Source of the DNA: Deltaproteobacteria bacterium
Lineage (GTDB): Bacteria; Desulfobacterota; Syntrophobacteria; Syntrophobacterales; Syntrophobacteraceae
Direction: 5' to 3'
NCBI GenBank assembly: GCA_012517315.1
Contig: JAAYVE010000018.1
Location: 1-64,000, forward strand
Length of the DNA stretch: 64,000 bases
In this document: piece by piece, positions 13,264-22,318 of the stretch
Position numbering within the stretch: position 1 is the stretch's first letter
Layout of the letters: each line of letters opens with the position of its first letter
Notes under the pieces: generated by a model
Database searches by the model: none
Told to the model about the DNA's origin: nothing
Seen by the model: only the letters and a program-made list of their open reading frames with translations
Position numbers and translations under genes: made by a program

Positions 13264-13300
13264 AAAACCCGTGGAGGATTCTTCCGCGGGTTTTCTTTTT
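13264..13300 (+). terminator. Intrinsic terminator after folD
   Basis: AAAACCCG...CGGGTTTT, with inner pairing of GGAG/TTCC type, forms a long hairpin followed by a T-rich tail (CTTTTT). It lies 35 bases beyond the folD stop. Confidence 0.85.
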
Positions 13301-13503
13301 GTTCGATGGCAGTAACGACAAATTACGGACGATAGGATCGCAAAGCGAGAGACCATACTGGATATTTGGATATATTGTTCTTATAGAATTTCAGTTGGAA
13401 CTTGAAGAGACGCTCCGTTTCGGCTCGAGAGAGGGTCGCCACAGAAAATGGTCAGTCTGTGCGTTTGAGAAAGCACGCCATTAGCCAGGAAGGATGATTG
13501 AGG

Positions 13504-14601
13504 ATGCCCAGAAAGCCGATCGATATTCCTTGCCGCGTTGATCACCTGTCGATTCTTAGTGAAGATGGAGAAGTGGACCGAGAGATGGAGCCTGAGCTGT
13601 CGGAGGAACTTCTCTTGAGAATGTATCGGACTATGTTGTTATGCCGAAGATTTGACGAACGAATGCTGACCCTTCAGAGGCAGGGGAGAATCGGCACTTT
13701 TGCTCCCATAAAGGGTCAGGAGGCGCAGATCGGAGCGGTGGTTCCCCTGGAACCGGAAGACTGGATCGCTCCGTCCTTCCGGGAGATGCCCGCCGAGGTT
13801 TGGAGAGGAAAGAGCCTGGAGAGTGTTCTGCTCACTTATGCCGGATATAACGAAGGCGGAAAGATTCCTGAAGGCTTGAACAACCTGCCGATAGCCATTC
13901 CTGTCGGCAGCCAGATCCTTCACGCTGTCGGGATTGCTTACGGCATGAAATACCGCCGAAAAAGGCATGTGGCCATGGCATTCTTCGGGGATGGAGGAAC
14001 CTCGGAGGGGGATTTCCACGAGGCATTGAACTTTGCAGGAGTCTTTCAAGTGCCGGCGGTCTTCGTGTGCCAAAACAACCAATGGGCTATATCAGTACCC
14101 CGATCCCGACAGACACGCTCGAGAACCCTTGCTCAGAAAGCTGTTGCGTATGAAATTCCCGGAGTCCAGGTGGACGGCAACGATATTCTGGCTGTGTATG
14201 TGGCTGTCAAGGAGGCGGTGGAACGAGCGCGTGCAGGGGAAGGCCCCACATTCATAGAGAACGTCACTTATCGCATGTCGGTGCATACCACTGCGGACGA
14301 TCCCAAGAAATATCGCAGGGACGAAGAGGTGGAGCCGTGGATCGCCCGCGATCCCATCACGCGATTCGAGAAATATCTTCTGAAAAAGGGGCTGCTGACT
14401 GACCAAAAGGTGGCGTCTGTAGACGAGGAAGTGACGCGGGAAGTGCGGGAAGCGGAACAGCGATGGGCGCTCCAGGTGGAAGAAGGGATCGATCCCATGG
14501 GGATGTTTGATCATGCGTATGAAGACTTGCCACCCCATATCCTCGTGCAGAGGGATGAGCTTCGCAGGGAACTCGAGGAGAAAAGCTCCCAGAGGGGGTG
14601 A
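13504..14601 (+). CDS. pdhA: 2-oxoacid (probably pyruvate) dehydrogenase E1 component, alpha subunit
   Basis: Thiamine-diphosphate subunit that decarboxylates the 2-oxo acid and acylates the lipoyl arm of E2. The 365-residue protein has the TPP motif GDGGTSEGDFHEALNFAG ending in NN (about residues 162-192) and the heterotetrameric E1-alpha signature GQEAQIG. The phosphorylation-loop-like YRMSVHTTADDP is also present. ATG 13504 lies about 10 bases after AGGAAGG; a TTG at 13498 is an alternative. It leads a six-gene operon with E1-beta, E2, E3, lipB and lipA. Pyruvate is the likeliest substrate but branched-chain oxoacids cannot be excluded from sequence. Confidence 0.88.
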   Translation: MPRKPIDIPCRVDHLSILSEDGEVDREMEPELSEELLLRMYRTMLLCRRFDERMLTLQRQGRIGTFAPIKGQEAQIGAVVPLEPEDWIAPSFREMPAEVWRGKSLESVLLTYAGYNEGGKIPEGLNNLPIAIPVGSQILHAVGIAYGMKYRRKRHVAMAFFGDGGTSEGDFHEALNFAGVFQVPAVFVCQNNQWAISVPRSRQTRSRTLAQKAVAYEIPGVQVDGNDILAVYVAVKEAVERARAGEGPTFIENVTYRMSVHTTADDPKKYRRDEEVEPWIARDPITRFEKYLLKKGLLTDQKVASVDEEVTREVREAEQRWALQVEEGIDPMGMFDHAYEDLPPHILVQRDELRRELEEKSSQRG

Positions 14602-14639
14602 GGGCCTACTGTGTGCGAGACAGACTGGAGAAATAGAGC

Positions 14640-15620
14640 ATGGCGAAAATGACAATGGTGCAGGCTTTGAACATGGCCCTCGCCCAAGAGATGGAAAAGG
14701 ACGACCGGGTGGTCGTCCTGGGGGAGGATGTTGGGGTGGACGGAGGTGTTTTTCGGGTGACGGACGGTCTCATTGATCGATTCGGTGGCGAGAGGGTGAT
14801 GGATACGCCCCTCGCCGAGTCGGGTATCGCCGGGTTTTCGATTGGACTCGCTTTGTACGGGTTGCGGCCTGTGTGCGAGATGCAATTCTCGGGCTTCAGT
14901 TACTATGCCATGCACCAGATGGAGGCGCATGCGGCGCGTCTTCGATGGCGCTCCCAGGGTCGCTTCCATGTGCCCATGGTTCTGCGCTGTCCATACGGGG
15001 GAGGTGTGCGCGCCCTGGAACACCACTCGGAGAGCAGGGAAGCCTATTGGGCACACACTCCCGGACTGAAGATGGTGATTCCGTCGGGGCCCAGAAACGC
15101 AAGAGCCCTCCTGGTGAGCGCCATTCGTGACCCCGATCCGGTGGTCTTTTACGAACCGAAGGCGGTATACCGGGCATTTCGGGAAGAGGTGCCTGAAGAG
15201 GAGGAGGTATTTCCCATCGGGCGTTCCCAGTTGGTGCGGGGGGGGAAGGATGTGACCCTCATCTCTTATGGCGCGACTCTGCGGCCGACCCTGGAGGCGG
15301 CCCAGACACTCCATGACCGGTATGGCATTGAAGCGGAGGTCATCGACCTTCTGACCATTTCCCCTCTGGATGATGAGCTTTTCAGCGGATCCGTGCGAAA
15401 GACGGGTCGAGCCGTCGTCGTCCATGAAGCGCCCCGGAGTTTCGGTCCCGGCGCCGAAGTGGTGTCCCGTCTGGTGGAAAAAGCTTTTCTCTACCTGGAG
15501 GCGCCAGTGAAGAGAGTGACGGGTTTTGACATTGTCATTCCCCTCTACCAGAGGGAGCAAGAGTATCTGCCCCATGCAGACCGCATAATGAAAGCTGTGC
15601 GGGAGACACTCGATTTCTGA
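14640..15620 (+). CDS. pdhB: 2-oxoacid dehydrogenase E1 component, beta subunit
   Basis: Forms the alpha2-beta2 E1 with the preceding gene. The 326-residue length and motifs are those of the family: LGEDVGVDGGVFRVT near the N-terminus, DTPLAESGIAGFSIG (with the conserved Glu that activates TPP) and the C-terminal half with LISYGATL and GFDIVIPL. It begins 38 bases after the E1-alpha stop with a GGAG ribosome site. The close spacing and shared strand show co-expression with the rest of the complex. Confidence 0.92.
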   Translation: MAKMTMVQALNMALAQEMEKDDRVVVLGEDVGVDGGVFRVTDGLIDRFGGERVMDTPLAESGIAGFSIGLALYGLRPVCEMQFSGFSYYAMHQMEAHAARLRWRSQGRFHVPMVLRCPYGGGVRALEHHSESREAYWAHTPGLKMVIPSGPRNARALLVSAIRDPDPVVFYEPKAVYRAFREEVPEEEEVFPIGRSQLVRGGKDVTLISYGATLRPTLEAAQTLHDRYGIEAEVIDLLTISPLDDELFSGSVRKTGRAVVVHEAPRSFGPGAEVVSRLVEKAFLYLEAPVKRVTGFDIVIPLYQREQEYLPHADRIMKAVRETLDF

Positions 15621-15674
15621 CGCATTTCAGGGTGTCTTGGCTCACAGGAGGACGACACAGGAAGAGGAGTGTTT

Positions 15675-17021
15675 ATGCCTAAAGAATTCAGGCTGCCGGA
15701 TCTGGGAGAAGGCATTCACGAGGGTGAGATCGTGGAGATTTTGGTTTCCGTGGGAGACCGGGTCATAGACGGGCAACCGGTGATGCTCGTGGAAACGGAC
15801 AAGGCGACCACTGAGGTGCCTGCTCCCGTGACCGGCATCGTTCAGGAAATCAGGGTCAAACCAGGTGACGTGGTCAAGGTGGGTGACGTTCTCATGGTAT
15901 TCCTGGCGGAGGGGGAGGAAGGGAAAAGACCTGCAAAGTTTCCGGAGGTGGCGCCGCCTGAGCTTTCGACGATTCCTGAAAAACCAGCCCATGTGCAAGA
16001 ATCCGTTGGTCGGCGAGTCGAGGTGCGGAGCGAAGTGAGGGTTCAGGCGGCGAAATCCGCTGTCGAAAAAGAGGGTCCCGTTCCCGCGGCGCCATCGACT
16101 CGTCGTCTGGCGCGGGAGCTGGGTGTCGACCTCCGCAGCGTTCAGCCATCGGGTCCCGGGGGTCGGGTCACTTCGGAAGATGTTCTGCGATTCTCCGCTC
16201 AGGCGAAGAGAGAGCCTGAGCCGGCGAGGACTCCGGCTCCCCAGGAGGCTGAGCGGCCTGTGTCTGGGGCGCCTCTACGGGTCGACCCTTTGCCCGACTT
16301 CGACCAATGGGGTGAAGTGGAGCGGGTTCCATTGCGGTCCGTGAGGCGGGCGACGGCCAGACACATGGCCGTTGCATGGTCCCAGGTGCCCCATGTGACA
16401 CACCAGGACGTGGCAGACGTCACAGAACTGGAGGCGCTTCGACGAAGGCACAAGGCGAGCATTGCGGAGCGCGGCGGAGTTCTCAGCCTCACCGTCTTTG
16501 CGCTGAAAGCTGCAGTGACGGCACTGAAGGAGTATCCGCGGTTCAATTCCAGCCTCGATATGGAGGCGGAGGAAATCGTCTTGAAGAGATACTATCACAT
16601 CGGGGTTGCCGTGGACACGGATCGGGGCCTCATTGTACCGGTCATAAGGGATGTGGACCGAAAGAGCATGACGGAACTCGCTGTGGAATTGAAGTCGCTG
16701 GCCGAGCGTACCCGTGGGGGCAGGGTGGAGCGGGAGGACATGGCAGGGGGAACCTTCACCATCACCAACATCGGAATCCTGGGAGGGACAGCGTTCACTC
16801 CCATCGTGAACTTTCCGGAGACGGCCATCCTGGGCTTGGGCCAGGCTCGGTGGCAGGCGGTGGTGAAGTTGGGGGAAGACGGGGAGCAGATGGTTCCTCG
16901 CCTGATGCTTCCTGTTATCCTCGGGTTCGACCACCGGGTGCTCGATGGTGCGGATGCGGCCCGTTTTGTCAATAGAATTGTGGGGCTGCTTGGAGAACCC
17001 GAAAGACTGCTTCTTCACTGA
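15675..17021 (+). CDS. pdhC: Dihydrolipoamide acyltransferase (E2) of the 2-oxoacid dehydrogenase complex
   Basis: Core of the complex, transferring the acyl group to CoA. Domains in order: one lipoyl domain (residues 1-76, lipoyl-lysine K43 in the DKA motif), a Pro/Ala/Glu-rich linker, an E1/E3-binding domain (STRRLARELGVDL to GGRVTSEDV, about 140-172), a second linker, and the catalytic acyltransferase domain ending in DHRVLDGADAARF (the catalytic His/Asp motif). A GTG at 15669 overlaps the ribosome site GAGGAG, so ATG 15675 is preferred (448 residues). It follows E1-beta by 54 bases. Confidence 0.92.
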   Translation: MPKEFRLPDLGEGIHEGEIVEILVSVGDRVIDGQPVMLVETDKATTEVPAPVTGIVQEIRVKPGDVVKVGDVLMVFLAEGEEGKRPAKFPEVAPPELSTIPEKPAHVQESVGRRVEVRSEVRVQAAKSAVEKEGPVPAAPSTRRLARELGVDLRSVQPSGPGGRVTSEDVLRFSAQAKREPEPARTPAPQEAERPVSGAPLRVDPLPDFDQWGEVERVPLRSVRRATARHMAVAWSQVPHVTHQDVADVTELEALRRRHKASIAERGGVLSLTVFALKAAVTALKEYPRFNSSLDMEAEEIVLKRYYHIGVAVDTDRGLIVPVIRDVDRKSMTELAVELKSLAERTRGGRVEREDMAGGTFTITNIGILGGTAFTPIVNFPETAILGLGQARWQAVVKLGEDGEQMVPRLMLPVILGFDHRVLDGADAARFVNRIVGLLGEPERLLLH

Positions 17022-17162
17022 CTCTCTATGTGGCTTAGAGAGTGAAAGGGACGTGTGAAAGATGGGAGCGGGATTCCTCACAGCTTATTCTTCAATACAT
17101 GGGAGCGGACCACGAAGAGGGGCTCAGGCGGGAGCATTACGGTCCCGGGAGGCGACGCGACG

Positions 17163-18587
17163 ATGGTGATGGGAGAGTTCACGCAGGAAACCCAGCTTCT
17201 GGTGTTGGGTGGAGGGCCTGGGGGGTATGCAGCGGCATTTCGGGCCGCGGACCTGGGTCTGGACGTCACGCTGGTGGATGCGGCGGGAAGGCTCGGAGGT
17301 GTGTGCCTTTATCGGGGTTGCATCCCATCCAAGACGCTACTTTACGTGACGGAGCTGCTCCACGATGCCAGGCGTGCAGAGAATATGGGCCTTTCTTTCG
17401 GTGCACCCAGGATAGACTTGGACGCCATGAGAGCATGGAAGAATCGGGTCATTGAAAAGCTTGCAGGAGGTCTGGGAGAACTGGCTGCGAGGCGGGGTGT
17501 CCAGTTGGTCAAGGGCCGGGCGGTCTTCGAGGGTTCCGATCGCGTTAGGATACTGGATTCTGACGTGGCTCACATCAAGTTTCGTCATGCGGTCATTGCG
17601 ACGGGATCCCGCGCCATAACCATTCCGGTCGCGAAGGAAGTGAGAGGGGGGAGCGTCATGACGTCCACCGGTGCTCTCGCCCTGGCGGACATCCCTCAGC
17701 GGTTGCTGGTGGTGGGTGGGGGTTACGTAGGGGTGGAACTGGGACTGGTGTATGCCTCTCTGGGAAGCCGGGTGACAATGGTGGAGGATTCCGATAGGAT
17801 CATGTCGGGAGCGGACGCGGATCTTGTGCAGCCATTGATTCAGAGGTTACAGGAAGTCTTTGATGCCATATACACGAGAACACGCGTGAAACAACTGAGG
17901 GAGACGGAGAGCGGAGTTGAGGCCGTTTTTAATGGAAACGGACACGGGGAAAGGCAGTGTTTCGACCGGGTGCTTGTAGCCATTGGAAGACGTTCCAATT
18001 CCGAGAACCTGGGGTTGGAGAACACGCGGGTCAAGTGTGACGAACGGGGTTTCATAGAGGTCGATGAGCAGATGCGCACGGCGGATGAGAGGATCTTTGC
18101 AGTGGGGGATGTGGTTGGTGGTGTGATGTTGGCGCACAAGGCCATGCACGAGGGAAAGGTGGCAGCTGAGGTCATCGCGGGCAAAGAGGTGGCTTTCGAC
18201 TATCTGGCCATTCCGGCGGTGGTCTACACGGATCCCCAGATTGCCTGGTGCGGTCTCACGGAGCAGGAGGCCAAGAGACAGAACAGATCCGTGCGGGTCA
18301 CCCGGTTTCCTTGGTCGGCTTCGGGTCGGGCGGCCACCATGGGCCTGGCTAAGGGGATGACCAAGTTCATCATTGATGAGCCGACTGGGCGGATTCTGGG
18401 AATGGGGATTGTCGGGCGGGAGGCCGGGGAGATGATTTCAGAGGGCGTTCTGGCTGTAGAGATGGGGGCCTTGGCGGAGGACGTGGCTTTCTCGATGCAT
18501 CCGCATCCCACGCTGTCGGAGAGCGAGGAGGAGGCAGCCGAGGCATTTCTTGGGAGTTCCACCCACATCCTGCCGGCGAAGAAGTGA
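17163..18587 (+). CDS. lpdA: Dihydrolipoyl dehydrogenase (E3)
   Basis: FAD enzyme that re-oxidises the dihydrolipoyl group with NAD+. It has the FAD motif GGGPGGYAAAFRAADLG (about residues 16-32), the redox-active disulfide in GGVCLYRGCIPSK (C48, C53), the NAD motif VVGGGYVGVELG, the GDV...AHKA segment, and the C-terminal HPHPTLSE motif with the catalytic His-Glu pair. The frame is open upstream to 17055, but ATG 17163 has GGGAGG ten bases before it and gives the normal N-terminus (474 residues). Its stop overlaps the lipB start. Confidence 0.95.
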   Translation: MVMGEFTQETQLLVLGGGPGGYAAAFRAADLGLDVTLVDAAGRLGGVCLYRGCIPSKTLLYVTELLHDARRAENMGLSFGAPRIDLDAMRAWKNRVIEKLAGGLGELAARRGVQLVKGRAVFEGSDRVRILDSDVAHIKFRHAVIATGSRAITIPVAKEVRGGSVMTSTGALALADIPQRLLVVGGGYVGVELGLVYASLGSRVTMVEDSDRIMSGADADLVQPLIQRLQEVFDAIYTRTRVKQLRETESGVEAVFNGNGHGERQCFDRVLVAIGRRSNSENLGLENTRVKCDERGFIEVDEQMRTADERIFAVGDVVGGVMLAHKAMHEGKVAAEVIAGKEVAFDYLAIPAVVYTDPQIAWCGLTEQEAKRQNRSVRVTRFPWSASGRAATMGLAKGMTKFIIDEPTGRILGMGIVGREAGEMISEGVLAVEMGALAEDVAFSMHPHPTLSESEEEAAEAFLGSSTHILPAKK

Positions 18588-19351
18588 AAAAGTTTTTTTA
18601 CGGTGACATGGGGCCGGCCCCGGATGTCAAGAGTTGTGCGGTTGCGTGGCTGGGGAGAGTGGAATACATGGAGGCCTTGAAAATACAGAAGGGGCTTGCC
18701 GCAGCAAGGTCCGCAGGTAGGGCGCCTGACGTCCTCATGTTGCTGGAGCACCCTCCAACTTACACCATGGGGCGTAGGGCAAAGGAGGAACACCTCCTTG
18801 TTCCACGTGAAACATTGGAAAAGGAGGGTTTCGCTGTGTATCGGACGGACCGGGGCGGGGATGTGACATACCACGGTCCTGGGCAATTGGTGGGCTACCC
18901 CGTCATAAGCCTCACGGACCGTACAGGGGGGCCCAGCCGGTACCTCAGGAAATTGGAAGAAGTCATTCTCGCGGCCCTTAGAGGTCTCGGCGTGGCGGGT
19001 GAGTGCTGCCCGGGTTACACGGGAGTTTGGGTGGGATCCTCTAAGATCGCCGCCATTGGGGTCAAGATCGATGTGAACCGGGTCACCCAGCACGGTTTTG
19101 CCCTCAATGTGACAACGGATCTACACAGCTTCAGGCGGATTGTGCCGTGTGGCATCAAGGAACGCGGTGTGACCAACCTGGAATGTATCCTGGGTCGTCC
19201 CCTCCCCCTCCCTGAAATGGTGCCGCGTATCGCTGCATCCTTCTCCCACGTGTTCGGCTTTAAGATGGTGAAGACGGACTGGGAGGAATTGCACGATTGG
19301 CTCTCTCTTGGGAATTGCGGGGAAAATCGACATGGGACATCTGCTTTATGA
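18584..19351 (+). CDS. lipB: Octanoyl-[ACP]:protein N-octanoyltransferase
   Basis: Transfers octanoate from acyl carrier protein to the lipoyl-domain lysine, the first step of lipoate synthesis for the E2 encoded upstream. Diagnostic motifs are RRAKEEHLL, RGGDVTYHGPGQLVGYP, the catalytic lysine in GSSKIAAIGVKI, HGFALNV and the catalytic cysteine in RIVPCGI. The start is a GTG overlapping the lpdA stop (GTGA). It is 255 residues and overlaps lipA by four bases. Tight coupling with lpdA and lipA indicates the lipoate machinery is made together with its target complex. Confidence 0.95.
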   Translation: MKKFFYGDMGPAPDVKSCAVAWLGRVEYMEALKIQKGLAAARSAGRAPDVLMLLEHPPTYTMGRRAKEEHLLVPRETLEKEGFAVYRTDRGGDVTYHGPGQLVGYPVISLTDRTGGPSRYLRKLEEVILAALRGLGVAGECCPGYTGVWVGSSKIAAIGVKIDVNRVTQHGFALNVTTDLHSFRRIVPCGIKERGVTNLECILGRPLPLPEMVPRIAASFSHVFGFKMVKTDWEELHDWLSLGNCGENRHGTSAL

Positions 19352-20259
19352 ACAGGATCGCCAAACCTCCATGGCTCCGAGTGAAAATCCCTTCCGGGGA
19401 AACCCATGCAAGGGTGAAGGCACTCATCCGCGCAAAGTCCCTCCACACCGTGTGTGAGGAAGCAAAATGCCCCAACCTCGCGGAATGCTGGGGTGCCGGT
19501 ACAGCCACATTCCTCATCCTCGGAGACCGGTGCAGTCGGCGCTGTAAGTTTTGCTCCGTGAAATCGATGGACGGGAGCGAAGCGATTCCTGCGGGCTGCT
19601 CCGCGGCCGAGGAATCATGGGAAGACGAGGTTGTCGAATTGGCCAGGGCCGTCGTGGCCATGGGGCTCAAGCATGTCGTGGTGACCTCCGTCACGCGGGA
19701 TGATCTCTCCGATGGCGGCGCCGGCGCATTTGCACAGGTCCTTCGGACGTTGCGCTCTGAGGCGCGGGCGTGCACCGTCGAACTTCTGGTCCCGGATTTC
19801 ATGGGCGACAGGCGATCCATCGCCACGGTCATCGGCGAGAGGCCTGACATCTTCGGGCATAATGTGGAAACCGTTCCCCGACTCTATTCGTCGGTGAGAC
19901 CCCAAGCCCAGTACCGAAGGTCTCTGTTGGTCCTCGCCGCTGCCAGGGAACTGGAACCCTCCGTCGTAACCAAATCCGGCTTCATGGTGGGTTTGGGAGA
20001 AAACCGGCAGGAAGTGAGAAGGATGATGGAAGACCTCCTTGCCGTCGGTTGCCAGATCCTCACCATCGGCCAGTATCTGCGCCCAGGAAAAATCCAGCTC
20101 CCCGTGGTCCGTTACTACAAGCCCGAAGAGTTTCTGGCCATGAGGGAGGAAGCCCTCCAGCTGGGCTTCCGATGGGTTGAGTCGGGTCCCCTCGTTCGCA
20201 GTTCGTATCGCGCCGAAACGCAGGCAGCGGCGGTGCTCTCCCAGCAGCAAAGGCTTTGA
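19348..20259 (+). CDS. lipA: Lipoyl synthase (radical SAM)
   Basis: Inserts two sulfurs into the protein-bound octanoyl chain. Both cluster motifs are present: the auxiliary-cluster triad CEEAKCPNLAEC and the radical SAM triad CSRRCKFC. Downstream are the family-typical GHNVETV and SGFMVGLGE, and the C-terminal GPLVRSSY with the essential serine of the RSSY motif. ATG 19348 overlaps the lipB TGA by four bases, giving 303 residues; the frame upstream of it is not coding for LipA. Last gene of the operon before a sigma-54 activator. Confidence 0.96.
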   Translation: MNRIAKPPWLRVKIPSGETHARVKALIRAKSLHTVCEEAKCPNLAECWGAGTATFLILGDRCSRRCKFCSVKSMDGSEAIPAGCSAAEESWEDEVVELARAVVAMGLKHVVVTSVTRDDLSDGGAGAFAQVLRTLRSEARACTVELLVPDFMGDRRSIATVIGERPDIFGHNVETVPRLYSSVRPQAQYRRSLLVLAAARELEPSVVTKSGFMVGLGENRQEVRRMMEDLLAVGCQILTIGQYLRPGKIQLPVVRYYKPEEFLAMREEALQLGFRWVESGPLVRSSYRAETQAAAVLSQQQRL

Positions 20260-20344
20260 AGCCCGTCCAAAGCGGAAAGGATGCAGTCGTTGGGCGCATC
20301 GGGTATTCAGGACCCCATGCAGCGAGACAGAGAACACAGAGACA

Positions 20345-21721
20345 ATGAAATCCCCCGATCTGTCGCAAGGGACACAGACCATTCTCAACAGCATAGCAGA
20401 CGGTGTCTTCACTGTTGACCTGGACTGGCGCATCACCTTTTTCAACCGAGCAGCGGAAAAGATCACCGGCATCTCCGCAGAGGAGGCCCTCGGGCGTCCA
20501 TGCTGTGAAGTCTTCCGCGCCAACGTGTGCGAGACGACCTGTGTGCTGCGGCACACCATGCAGACTCTCAAACCGGTGATCAACAAGCCTATTTCCATCA
20601 TGCGCGCCGACGGCCGGGAGATTCCCATCAGTGTCAGTACTGCACTTCTGGAGGATGCGGACCGAAAGATCATTGGAGGGGTGGAGACATTTCGGGACCT
20701 CAGTCTCGTGGAATCCCTGCGGAGAGAGATCGATCGGCAGTATCGCTTCCAGGACATCATCTCCCGATCCCCCCTCATGCGGAAGATCTTCGCAATTCTC
20801 CCGGACGTGGCTCAAAGCGAAAGCACCGTCCTCATCCAGGGGGAGAGCGGAACGGGAAAGGAATTGCTCAGCCGTGCCATACACAATCTCAGCCCGCGGG
20901 CCAAGGGAGCTTTTGTGGCGGTCAACTGCGGAGCCCTGCCCGACACTCTGCTCGAGTCGGAACTTTTTGGGCACGTGGCCGGCGCCTTCACCGATGCGAA
21001 ACGCTCCCGCCAGGGCAGGTTCGCCATGGCCGAAGGTGGTACCCTTTTTCTGGATGAAATAGGCGACATTTCCCCAGCACTGCAAATACGCCTTCTGAGG
21101 GTTTTGGAAGAGAAGTGTTACGAACCTCTCGGATCGTCCACAACAGTGAAGGCCAATGTCCGCATCATCACCGCCACCAATCGTGACTTGAGCCAGCTCG
21201 TGGAAGAGGGCCTGTTTCGGAAGGATCTCTTCTACCGCGTCAACGTGGTGAAGCTGGAACTTCCGCCTCTCAACCGGAGAAAGGAGGATATCCCCCTTTT
21301 GTGCGAGCATTTCATCGAGCGGTTGAACCGCCTGAGAAACAAGAACATTGCGGGAATCAGCCACGAGACGCTCGCCATTTTCATGCGCCATGACTGGCCC
21401 GGAAACATCCGGGAATTAGAGAACGCCCTGGAATATGCGTTCATCCTTTGCCGTGAGAAGCTCATCCGGCCCGATCATCTTCCCGAGCAACTCGCATCCC
21501 TGGGGGCACCCGTGACCATTCCCTCCGGAACGACCCTCAAAGATATCGAGGCCCGAGCAATCCTGGAGGCCTTGGAGCGGAACCACTGGCGGCGGCTGGC
21601 CACAGCCAGGGAACTGGGAATCGACAAGAACACCCTCCGTCGGAAGATTCAAAGAATGAAGATCGAAGGTTTGAACGAGATGGGTAATGCCGAAGAAGAC
21701 GTTTCGTCGTTGAAACGCTGA
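20345..21721 (+). CDS. PAS-domain sigma-54-dependent transcriptional activator
   Basis: 458-residue enhancer-binding protein. A PAS domain covers about residues 10-120, with a Cys-rich stretch (CCEVFRANVCETTC) that could hold a cofactor or sense redox. The AAA+ domain follows, with Walker A GESGTGKE, the sigma-54 contact loop reading GAFTDA instead of the usual GAFTGA, Walker B GGTLFLDEIGD and the R-fingers. A Fis-type helix-turn-helix is at the end (RRLATARELGIDKNTLRRKI). It lies 85 bases after lipA on the same strand and may regulate the preceding operon or a distant target; no -24/-12 promoter is obvious nearby. A longer frame to 20177 overlaps lipA and is unlikely. Confidence 0.9.
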   Translation: MKSPDLSQGTQTILNSIADGVFTVDLDWRITFFNRAAEKITGISAEEALGRPCCEVFRANVCETTCVLRHTMQTLKPVINKPISIMRADGREIPISVSTALLEDADRKIIGGVETFRDLSLVESLRREIDRQYRFQDIISRSPLMRKIFAILPDVAQSESTVLIQGESGTGKELLSRAIHNLSPRAKGAFVAVNCGALPDTLLESELFGHVAGAFTDAKRSRQGRFAMAEGGTLFLDEIGDISPALQIRLLRVLEEKCYEPLGSSTTVKANVRIITATNRDLSQLVEEGLFRKDLFYRVNVVKLELPPLNRRKEDIPLLCEHFIERLNRLRNKNIAGISHETLAIFMRHDWPGNIRELENALEYAFILCREKLIRPDHLPEQLASLGAPVTIPSGTTLKDIEARAILEALERNHWRRLATARELGIDKNTLRRKIQRMKIEGLNEMGNAEEDVSSLKR

Positions 21722-21726
21722 GGAAA

Positions 21727-21760
21727 GCGCTTCATCTGGGAACAATCCCGGATGAAGCGC
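21727..21760. terminator. Bidirectional hairpin between convergent genes
   Basis: Perfect 10-bp stem GCGCTTCATC / GATGAAGCGC with inner GGGA/TCCC pairing, six bases after the activator stop and between convergent genes. T-runs are weak on both sides. Confidence 0.65.
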
Positions 21761-21815
21761 GAAAAATTGGGCGAGGCCGGCGATCCAGCTCCAAGGCACC
21801 GTCGGCGGAAGCGGG

Positions 21816-22181
21816 TCAGGAGAAAATGTTCTCCGGTTTATACGGGTGGGTGCCCAGGATGACCTCTGCCCCGGCCTTGGCCTTGATTTTGTTGACGATG
21901 GTTTCCATGTGGGGGCAATGGTCCACGATGCAGGGGGCCACGTGAACCTTGGTGACCTTCTCGTTCATGGGTTTGTTCCAAAGGCTCATCTGGGCAAGAC
22001 GGGTCACGATGGTCGCCCCGGGACAATCGCCGCAGTTGAGAAGGCCGATCATTTCCGCATCGGCCTTGCCATATCGGCTGAACTCCCCATCCCTTCGGTT
22101 GAAAGCCACCATACAGCGGGAACACCCGATACACACATCATCCATCGCCTTCTTACACCCCACGATCAAAATCTTTTCCAT
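21816..22181 (-). CDS. CGGC-domain protein (putative metal-binding)
   Basis: 121-residue Cys-rich cytoplasmic protein. It has VGCKK near the start, CIGCSRCM at about 17-24, then LLNCGDCPG (the C-G-x-C core of CGGC proteins), VAPCIVDHCPHM, and a C-terminal GTHPY motif. This fits the CGGC domain family, which is found mostly in anaerobes and has no proven function; metal or iron-sulfur binding is presumed from the cysteines. ATG 22181 has AAAGGAG upstream; an earlier start at 22211 is not supported. It follows a NifU-like gene on the same strand, so a role in metal or cluster handling is reasonable. Confidence 0.8.
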   Translation of the reverse strand: MEKILIVGCKKAMDDVCIGCSRCMVAFNRRDGEFSRYGKADAEMIGLLNCGDCPGATIVTRLAQMSLWNKPMNEKVTKVHVAPCIVDHCPHMETIVNKIKAKAGAEVILGTHPYKPENIFS

Positions 22182-22318
22182 TCTTTTCTCCTTTGTCCCT
22201 GAACATGCCACGGGAGCAGCGTGAGTTCAGAGGGGGCGGGAACACCGGAACGGGGCTTGACCACACACACCGAACGCCCCGTACAGGGACACCTGCCGAG
22301 TGAAGTTTGAACCCATGT

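Noticed and set aside
20060-21391. 443-codon minus-strand open frame
   Set aside because: Antisense to the lipA end and the sigma-54 activator, both with clear motifs; no family resemblance.
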